Below, in pieces: positions 56,633 through 64,000 of a stretch of DNA of 64,000 nt (within the stretch, counting starts at the first letter, position 1; every line of letters starts with the position of its first letter). The notes beneath the pieces are model-generated. The model was not told the DNA's origin and did not search any database. It saw nothing but the letters and a program-made list of their open reading frames with translations. This stretch comes from Chlorella sorokiniana. Taxonomy: Eukaryota; Chlorophyta; Trebouxiophyceae; Chlorellales; Chlorellaceae. The stretch is from assembly GCA_025917655.1 (NCBI GenBank), contig CP084612.1, forward strand, positions 992,001 through 1,056,000. The letters run 5' to 3'. The position numbers and the translations under genes are program-made.

Positions 56633-59600
56633 CTAGTTCTGCTTGTAGAAGGTGACGCGGGTGCTGGAGCGAACAGTGAGCTTCTCGGGCTCCTCCGTGC
56701 TCACGGTGATGTCGTTCCAGTCGGCGGAGGTGGCTCCGGCGGTGGCTGCACAGGAAACAGGGCATGTGCTTGGGGCTCGCCCACATGCACGGCCAGCGAG
56801 GATGACGCGACGGCTGGCTGGGCTGCTGGAGGCACGAGCGGCGGTGCTGCCAGTGGCTGGTTGGGCTGCTGGAGGCACGAGCGGCGGTGCTGCCAGCGGG
56901 CTCACCAGCCTCGGGGAACTTGAAGGCGCCCACCCAGCCGTCAAAGCCGCTGAAGCCGGGCTCCGCCTCCTTGTCCTCAAAGCCGTCGAAGGGGTGCTGG
57001 GCAACAGCCACCAGGTAGCTGTGGCCGTTGATGTTGCGGTACCAACCGGTGCCGGTCACCTGCGCGGCAGCGGGCGGTGAGGGGTGTGCGTGCGGATGCT
57101 GGAAGGGAGGGCTGGGCGGGTGTGCATGACCGAGGCAGCGAGCGTGGCTGGACGCTTGGTGCAGCGTTCAGCAGGGAGCTGAAGGTGCCCACCTCAGCGC
57201 CGTATGGCACGCTCATAATGCGCTGCAGCTGGCCTGCAGGGATGGGAAAGGCGGGGCCCACAGTTGATCTGCTGAGGGCGGGGCATGGCTGCATCTGCGT
57301 GGCAGTCACATCCCCCCTCCCCCGTCCCCGCCCTGTCCCTCCCCCCCCACACACACACAAACACAAGCGCTGTCAACTCACGCGTCTTCAAGTCTGCATA
57401 TCAAAGGGGGAAGAAAGGAGTAAGCAAGGCTGCTGCGTAAACCAGATTGGGCAGCAGCATGGTGGCGGGTATGCAGAAGGCAGCAGGGCATGCCGCAGCG
57501 GCCAGCAGCTCACCGAGCGCCCACATCACGTTGTTTAGGTGGTCGCTGGTGTCCTGCGGTGTGTGAGGCAGCGGGTGGGTCTCGCCAGGGGGTGAAGAGT
57601 GCTCAGTCAGGCTTTGCCAGGGCTCAACGAAGCCATGTGCACATGCTGCCTAGCAGCGCGCACGCTGCTTGCCGCCCAGCAGCGCACACGCTGCTTGCCC
57701 TCCTACTGCCGCCCATGGCCCACCTCGCCGATGATGAGGGTGTCAGACTCCGCCATGTAGTCGACGTTGTCGGGGCCCGCAATGTTGTCCAGCACGCACT
57801 TGTTGTCCTCGTCGGCTGCAGGCGCAAGAAGCGGGAGGGGGCTCAGCAGCGAGCGCCGCCGATAACATGCAAGCAGCACAGCGGCGCCCGTTCATTGTTG
57901 CGAGGGGGTGGGCTCAGCATGCTGAGCAGCTGGCAGCCGCCTCCTCACTGGTGTTGGAGTTGGGAACGCCGCAGATCACGGCCTCCATGCCGGTTGCGGA
58001 CGAGTTGCCATCCACCTGCAATGGGGGGTTACAAGGCAGGGATGTGTCTGCTCGTCTGCAGGATGTCCGTGCTTCGGCGTAAGCATGGGAGGATTGGTGC
58101 GGGGTGGGACCCAGCTGTCATTGTGCTTGGCGCCCCGCCCACCGGCAGCTCGTAGATGCAGCCGCAGCGGTTGTACTCCAGGCGCACGTGGTTGGGGCCG
58201 CCCACATCGTTGCTGCACCAGGGATAGGGCAGGAGAACGGCGTGAGGACGCTTGGTGGGGGCGCTCCCGCTGAGCATGCTGAGCTGAAGGCGGCTGCTGC
58301 TGGCAGGGGTGCAACGGAGCTGGGTCAAGCTTGCAGGGCAGGGTCGCGACGTGCTCACGCGTCGTCGTCCTCGCCGCCGTCCTTGTTGTCCTCCATGCCC
58401 TCGCGGATGGCAGACATGGCGGTGAAGAGCGAGTTGCGGGTGGGGTCAAAGGTGATGCCCTCCCACCTGCGGCACGGGGGAGGCGGCGGCAGTGAGGGGG
58501 AGGGGGGCGGCAGAAGCGGGAGCCAGAGGGAGGGGAAGGCCGAGGCGGGAGGCGGCGGCAGTGAGGGGGGAGGGGGGCGGCAGAAGCGAGAGCTAGAGGG
58601 GGAAGGCCGAGGCGGGAGGCGGCGGCAGTGAGGGGGGAAAGCCGAGGCGGGAGGCGGCGGCAGTGAGGGGGAAGCTGAGGCGGGAGCCAGCAGAAGGGCA
58701 CGCATTGCTTGGCAGTTGGCCTCTTGGCAGCGCTGCTGGGCGGCAGCGCTGCTGGGCGGCAGCGAGGCAGCAAGAGCAGAGGCACTTGCTTGCTGAACTC
58801 GGTGGTGGCGCCCAGGAAGGCGGAGTAGCGGCGGGACTCCAGGAAGGCGGCGGCCGTCTCCATGCCCTCCTGCATCGGCGGCGCAGGGGACATGTGGGTG
58901 GCACGTGCTGCTGTGGCCGCGTCGGTGGCAGCCCCTCGGGCTGCACGGCCTCCCGGCGCGCCTCCTGCCCAGCACCTCAAGCCAGCTCAGGGTCGATCTG
59001 CAGCGAGCCCTGGTGCGCGGCTGCATGTGGGGCAGCCCGCCGCCGCCGCCGCACCTTGAGCTTCAGGCACTCGGCGCCCACGCCGCCCTGGTTGATGGAG
59101 GTGAAGCCCTCGGGGCAGGTGAGGTTGAAGTCGGCTGCGGGGGGTGGGGTTGGAGCAGACGCTGTGAGCAAGCAGCATGGGAGGGAGGGTTCCTAGTGGG
59201 GCCTTGGACACCCCCTGCTTCAGGATCGTGAGGCGTCCGCCCTCGCCCCCGCCCCCACCCAAACCACCCCAGGCAGCCAGGTGCCCAGCCTCACCCGTCT
59301 CGAAGATGTCGGAGAACTTGGTGCTCTCGCCCAGAGCCTTCAGCTCCTCGTTGTTGCCTGCAGCAGCAATCCAGAGGGCCATCCAGACGGGTGGGAGGCG
59401 CGGCAGCTGGCTGCTCAAGATCGCTCAACACTAGCGGAGGTAGGCGATGCGGGACTGGAGGTGGTGGGCACAATGTTTGTGCAGAGGGGAGTCGAGCACG
59501 GACTGGCGGCAGCGCTGTGGGCCACCCACCCTCGCCCAGCAGGATCCACTCGATGTCAAAGGCGCCGCCGCCGGTGCCGTTGGTCTGGGTGAACTTGGCG

Positions 59601-61810
59601 GCATACAGCGCGCCTGCGGCGGGCGGGGGGGGGGGGGGGCCAGGGGGCCAGGGGGATGGTTGGCGCAAGGCACGCAAGCTGGTGGGGAACAGGCTGCGTG
59701 GCGTCAGCAGCCCCGGGGAGCGCCCGTGGTCCCTTACCCGAGGAGAAGTCGTCGACGTTGTCCGACACAAACTTGTAGAAGGCGACGTTGGTGCCGTCGT
59801 CGGTGATGTAGGTGGTGCGGCGGTCAGGCATGGTGTACCTGCCGGAGGAAGAGCGGAGCAGGCGGCAGCTGAGTGACCACGCCAGACCGCGCCGGCATGG
59901 CCCATCAGCATGGCTCGGCGGCGGCGGCGGCGGCACAGGCAAGGCTGTGGGGTCAGGCTAAACTGTCACGTGGGCCGCGCAAGGGTCAACCCCCTGCGGG
60001 CCCCCCCCGCTGCTACTCACGCCAGCTCCCAGGCGGCGCGGCCCATCGTGTACCACTTCTCCACCTCCGGCTCGCCCTCCGGGCTCAGGGTCACGGACCC
60101 GATGTGGCCGTAGCGGTAGGGGCTGCGGGGGGGGGGGAGGCGGGGAGGCACACGTCGGCGCCGGGCATGCAGGGTCCAGCCGGCTGCTGGCCCGCGCCGT
60201 GCGGCACCGATGCAGCGAGCAGCTGCCCAGCGGACTCTCAGCTCGGTGCGCAGGTTGACTCTTTGCCTGCCCTCACTTGAAGACCTCCTGCACGATGGAG
60301 AGGTTGAGCTGGGCGGGGTAGAGGTTGAAGAACTTCAGGAAGCCCTCCACGTCAGACCAGCCAGTGTAGGAGTCGTACAGCTCCTTCAGCTCCTCAAAGG
60401 TGGTCGCCTGCAGAGCAGTGTGAAGGGACAGGCGCGGAGGCACCCGTCACAGCTGAACCACGGCGTAGGATGTGGGCGGGGGCGTGCGCAGGAGCCAGCA
60501 CAGCCGCGCCGCCGCCGCGCACTCGGACATGGGGCGCGCGTCGGGCTCATACTCCCGCCGACCAGGCGGACGCCCCAGGGGGTGACGGAGCCGGCGCAGG
60601 GGATCCACAGGCCGCTCACGGGGCCCCAGTTGATGGCCTGCGGGGAAAGACGGCACGGCCCTGCCGCCTTGAGTTGCTTGGTCCTGGGGGTGCTGGTCAT
60701 GTGGGGCTGGTTGCAGATCCGCGCAGGCAAGCCAGCAGCTGGCAGCTGCGTGACGGCCAGTTCAGGGGCGGCACGTGCTCATCGGCAGAGAGCAGCGCAC
60801 CTCCATGTCCTTGGGAGTCAGGGTGCCGTCCGCGCCCTGCTCCAGCTCAACCATGTACTGCGGAGCGGCACAGCCAAAGCAGGAGAGCCATTCAACCACA
60901 TCACATCCACGATCGCCTTTGCATGGCAGTCTCCGAACCCGGCCGCGTGGCGGTTACCGTGCTCAGCAGCAGCGGCATCCAGGCACGGGCTGCAGCTGGC
61001 ACGGCAGCAGCGGCGGCGGCCTCACCATGGAACCAGGGCGGGGGACTCGAAGTGGGTGATCATGAACAGCCTGTCGCCGACCTGTTGGGGGAGGCAGCAT
61101 GCATGTGAGCCTCTGCAAAGCACAGGCAGGCTCCAGATCGTGCATCCCGCAGGCACCAGTTGGCGGATGCATGTGCAGGCGGATGCTGTAGCAGCATCCA
61201 GCCCAAACCACCACAACACACCTGGTGCATGGAGGTGTAGTCAGGGTGGTTGCTGATCAGCACCTCGCTGGTCGGGTTACCATCCTGCAGGCAGTCAGGA
61301 GGCACGACAGGGGCAAAAGCAAGCTTGAGTCAGGGAGCGGGCTGCCCTGGCGGCAGTGCACGCGGGCCCAGCTAGCCAGGGAGTGCGCAAGGTCTGCGCG
61401 TCGCCCCACCTCGCCAGGGATGTAAATGGGCTCAAGGTCCTCTGTCAGGATCTGGCCAAACTTGTTGGGGGTCTGACCCACGGAGGCGGACGTGCGGAGG
61501 ATGGGCTCGTAGCCTGCGGGTGTGGACGGTACACAGAAAGGACAGGGATGGTTGGTAGGCGATGTCCGGTCAACCGTAGAAACTTCAGCCAATCGCATCG
61601 CTTCGAAACTGGATCGTTTTGGATCAAAGTGTGCTGGTGCGTAGAGAGACCGCATGTCGCGACATGCATGCATCACGTGCATCGGTTGACATGCCCGCGG
61701 CGTTCGCAGGCAAACAACTTACCAGTCTGCACCGTCATAGCTGTGTCTGCGGCAGTGCAGACAGCCGCGGCCGCAAAGAGCAGCACGGCGAGGAATGCTG
61801 GGCGGGCCAT
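56633..61810 (-). CDS. PhoX-type (DUF839) secreted alkaline phosphatase, copy 1
   Basis: PhoX enzymes are secreted phosphomonoesterases, calcium-dependent in bacteria and induced by phosphate starvation in Chlamydomonas. The ATG at 61810 opens a clear signal peptide (ARPAFLAVLLFAAAAVCTAA) in exon 1 (61723-61810). About 20 short exons follow: YEPILRTSASVGQTPNKFGQ, GNPTSEVLISNHPDYTSMHQ, GDRLFMITHFESPALVP, SGLWIPCAGSVTPWG, YRYGHIGSVTLSPEGEPEVE, YITDDGTNVAFYKFVSDNVD, WEGITFDPTRNSLFTAMSAI, GPNHVRLEYNRCGCIYELPV, NVDYMAESDTLIIGEV, SVPYGAEVGTFSSLLNAAPS and SGFDGWVGAFKFPEAG, ending TRVTFYKQN (stop 56633-56635). CAGSVTPWG and, one base out of frame at 60554-60556, EYEPDAR are DUF839 signatures. A 12-nt microexon lies at 57382-57393. 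A second copy follows immediately upstream at 62382. Confidence 0.85.
56813..56898. repeat. two tandem 43-bp units in PhoX intron
   Basis: Units at 56813-56855 and 56856-56898 differ at only two positions. They sit next to the donor of the last PhoX copy 1 intron and are absent from the matching intron of copy 2. Confidence 0.9.
57382..57393 (-). other. 12-nt microexon of PhoX copy 1
   Basis: On the minus strand ACTTGAAGACGC is flanked by GATATGCAG and GTGAGT. It enters in phase 1 and leaves in phase 1, adding D-L-K-T between MWAL and RQLQRIMSVPYGAEV. The same 12 nt and both splice sites occur in copy 2 at 63062-63073. Confidence 0.75.
58479..58683. repeat. imperfect tandem repeat in PhoX intron
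   Basis: Four copies begin GAGGCGGCGGCAGTGAGGG. The first two are about 68-70 bp and the last two about 33-35 bp, by loss of the central part. The array fills one intron of PhoX copy 1. Confidence 0.85.
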
Positions 61811-62381
61811 GGCAACCCTAATGCGAGTGACAACCTGGCAACACAGCCAAACGTGTGAGCCAACCACACAGCAATCCGATCGGTGTACGTGATGCACCGA
61901 TGGCCGCGGAAATGGGCATTATTTGCTCATGGGATCGAGCGAGCATCAGTTCCAGAATCAACCAGCTGGCAGCTTCCCAAACAAAGATGCTGACCTGGAG
62001 CCTGGAATCATTTGCCTAATCGGATGGGGACCGACATAGGCTGGTCGCTGAACATTTGAGTGTGGCACACGGTTCAAAAGGGCGAGCATCATGGCAGGTG
62101 AGAAATGCAAAAATCTTTGCTGCAATTTTGAAGCTTTCAGACCAATGCAATGTGAGGGAAGGGCAGAAGGGACACCATGGGAGGGAAAAATGAATGTTCA
62201 CGGCTGGATGGAGTCAAAAGGCACGCCTGCTCTCGACAGAGTGCTGCATGCAAGTGAGACGGCGGTGCAGCCTGGAGCCGTTGCTGCCTGACAAAGGCGA
62301 GGGCGTCAGAGCTGCGAATGCCGCATCACGGACAAAGGTGCCAGGGCTTCCACAGGCTCTGACTGGGTGCTCCCTGCCTGC
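61811..62381. promoter_or_regulatory. promoter of PhoX copy 1 and 3' end of copy 2
   Basis: This 571-bp gap lies between two same-strand genes (minus). It is AT-rich for this window, especially 61890-62180, consistent with a promoter. No phosphate-response element could be identified from sequence alone. Confidence 0.45.
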
Positions 62382-64000
62382 TCAGTTCTTTTTGAAGAAG
62401 GTGACACGCTTGCTGGACCGCACCGAGTTCTTCTGAACCTCATCGCTGCTCACAGCAATATCGGCCCAGTCAGCTGACTTAGCGCCAGCGGTGGCTGCAG
62501 GTTGGGTGCATGCGGAATGGACTTGGCGGATGTGGGGGAGCGGCCAAGCCAGAACAGAAGGCAGTGCATGGGTGCGGTTTTGGTCAGCAGCAAGCAGCTT
62601 ACCGCCTGCCGGGAAGGTGAAGGCGCCCACCCAGCCGTCAAAGCCGCTGAAGGAGGGTTCCGCCTCCTTGTCCTCGTAGTCATTGTAGGGGTGCTGCACC
62701 ACAGCCATCAGGTAGCTGTGGCCGTTGAAGTTGCGGTACCACCCAGTGCCGGTCACCTGCGCAGCAACAGGCGGTGAGGGGTATGCGTGCGGATGCTGGA
62801 AGGGAGGGCTGGGCGGGTGTGCACGCCCGAGGCCGACGAGCATGGCTGGACGCTTGGTGCAGCGTTCACGGGGAGGTGAAGGTGCCCACCTCAGCGCCGT
62901 AGGGCACGCTCATAATGCGCTGCAGCTGGCCTGCAGGGATGGGAAAGGCGGGGGCCACAGTTGATCTGCTGCAGGCATGGGCACGGCTGCATCTGCGCGG
63001 CAGTCACATCGGCAACCCCTCCCCTGTCCCCCCCACACAAACACAAGCGCTGCCAACTCACGCGTCTTCAAGTCTGCATATCAAAGGGGAAGAGAAAGGA
63101 GTAGGCAAGGCTGCTGCGTAGGCCAGATTGGACAGCAGCATGGTGGCGGGTATGCAGAAGGCAGCAAGGCAAGGGCATGCCGCAGCGGCCAGCAGCGCAC
63201 CATATGCCCACATCACGTTGCTCAGGTGGTCGCTCGTGTCCTGCAGTGTGGGTTTGTATGTGCGTGTGTGGGGGGGTGGGGGGGGGGGTGGGGGGGGTGG
63301 GGTGGAAGAGGATTGATTGCTGAATGAGACTGTGTTGAGTGCACCAGAAACACACGGCAGACAAGTGGCTTGTTTGTGCCGCTGCCCAGCAACCGCCCCA
63401 TGGAGCCGACTGGCCCCGATGCTGCCAGCCCCACCTCGCCAATGATGATGGTGTCAGACTCCTCCATGTAGTCCACGTTGTCGGGCGAGGAGATGCGGTT
63501 CACGTCGCAGGCGTTGTCCTCGTCGGCTGCAGAAAGGGGGCAGCAGCAGGGGGTGGGGGCCCGGAAGGCTGGGTGTGAGCGGGAACACATGGCGTGTGCG
63601 CGGTTCGACGTCGATGCCAATGTTGACTCGGCCCGGCCCGCCGCGGCGCTGTCTTACTCACCGGTGTTGGGGTTGGGGCGGCCGCAGATGAGGGACCTCA
63701 TGCCGGTGGCGGTGGATGATGCATCCACCTGCACACCCACGGCGTGGATCAGGTTCAAACAGCCTCAGAAGCGTTCGTGGGGCAGTTCAGCAAGCAGGGC
63801 TGCTCTGCCAAGCTGGCGCCGCGCAACTGTTGCAAGGGAGCGGACTTGAAGTGCAGGGGGAGCCCATTCAGGGGCCGACCCCAGCCTCCCCACTCACCGG
63901 CAGCTGGTAGATGCAGCCGCAGCGGTTGTACTGCAGGCGCACGTGGTTGGGGCCGCCCACATCCCACCGGTTGTCAGCGTTGCCACGGCTCTTGGCGTCC
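62382..64000 (-). CDS. PhoX-type phosphatase, copy 2 (5' part beyond window)
   Basis: This is the C-terminal part of a second DUF839/PhoX gene running off the right edge. Exons in coding order: GGPNHVRLQYNRCGCIYQLP (about 63899-63960), DASSTATGMRSLICGRPNPN (about 63661-63725), CDVNRISSPDNVDYMEESDT with IIIGEV (about 63435-63530), DTSDHLSNVMWAY (about 63202-63240), the 12-nt microexon (63062-63073), QRIMSVPYGAEV (about 62890-62930), VTGTGWYRNFNGHSYLMAVV with SGFDGWVGAFTFPAGG (about 62602-62756), and ADWADIAVSSDEVQKNSVRS ending RVTFFKKN, stop 62382-62384. It matches copy 1 exon for exon. A very G-rich intron tract lies at 63253-63302. Confidence 0.85.
63062..63073 (-). other. 12-nt microexon of PhoX copy 2
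   Basis: Identical in sequence and splice sites to the microexon at 57382-57393. Confidence 0.75.
63253..63302. repeat. G-rich simple tract, possible G-quadruplex
   Basis: On the plus strand runs of 7, 10 and 8 G separated by single T, with shorter runs at the end, fill an intron of PhoX copy 2. The homopolymers make base counts here unreliable. Confidence 0.7.

Noticed and set aside
58479-58683. CRISPR-like array
   Set aside because: The units are direct tandem copies without unique spacers, inside a eukaryotic intron.

Overview
The window looks like nuclear DNA of a unicellular green alga, most likely a trebouxiophyte of the Chlorella/Micractinium type. I infer this from the very high GC content, intron-dense genes on both strands with GT(G)-AG introns and a few GC-AG introns, TGTAA poly(A) signals after several stop codons, and Ala/Gln-rich proteins. 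The gene set is plant-like: LL-diaminopimelate aminotransferase, a MADS-box factor, a TOUGH-type G-patch protein, plant-type ATG18/BCAS3, TAF4, and predicted plastid proteins. I saw no rRNA, convincing tRNA, CRISPR array or intact transposon. Many apparent open frames start at GTG or TTG or lie antisense in GC-rich exons; I left these out.

Layout, left to right: ankyrin-repeat protein (+, 0.5-5.7 kb); MTH1-type Nudix hydrolase (+, 6.6-7.5 kb); ATG18/BCAS3-like protein (+, 8.4-11.4 kb); two unrecognised helical proteins with membrane segments and possible organelle targeting (-, 12.2-18.1 kb); MEF2-type MADS-box protein (+, 18.7-21.5 kb); zinc-finger/UBA paralogue A (-, 22.0-24.7 kb); LL-diaminopimelate aminotransferase (-, 25.1-28.4 kb); enkurin (+, 28.7-29.8 kb); zinc-finger/UBA paralogue B (+, 30.2-32.5 kb); TAF4 (-, 32.9-36.6 kb); GT15 mannosyltransferase (+, 37.4-39.5 kb); hypothetical protein (-, 40.8-42.6 kb); TOUGH/GPATCH1 (+, 44.3-50.3 kb); helical-repeat RNA-factor-like protein (-, 50.8-54.1 kb); hypothetical protein (+, 55.0-56.3 kb); and two tandem PhoX-type phosphatase genes (-, 56.6-61.8 kb and 62.4 kb to the right edge, the second incomplete).

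The genes do not form one pathway; this is ordinary mixed nuclear gene content covering nucleotide-pool sanitation, autophagy, transcription (TAF4, MADS), RNA processing (TOUGH), lysine synthesis, secretory glycosylation and phosphate scavenging. The most unusual material is (1) the pair of paralogues that join a Cys/His zinc finger, a CCCH finger and UBA-like segments, lie in opposite orientations around the aminotransferase and enkurin genes, and end in an identical 65-bp stretch; (2) enkurin, a ciliary protein, in what is probably a non-flagellate lineage; (3) a fungal-type GT15 enzyme; and (4) PhoX copies whose identity is patchy, including introns and a shared 12-nt microexon.

A caution for all gene models: many conserved exons need one base added or removed, nearly always in a short G or C run. 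Exon-length arithmetic in the aminotransferase, GT15 and TOUGH genes agrees with this. Uncorrected sequencing error is the simplest explanation, so the coordinates below are gene spans from start to stop codon with exons described in the text.
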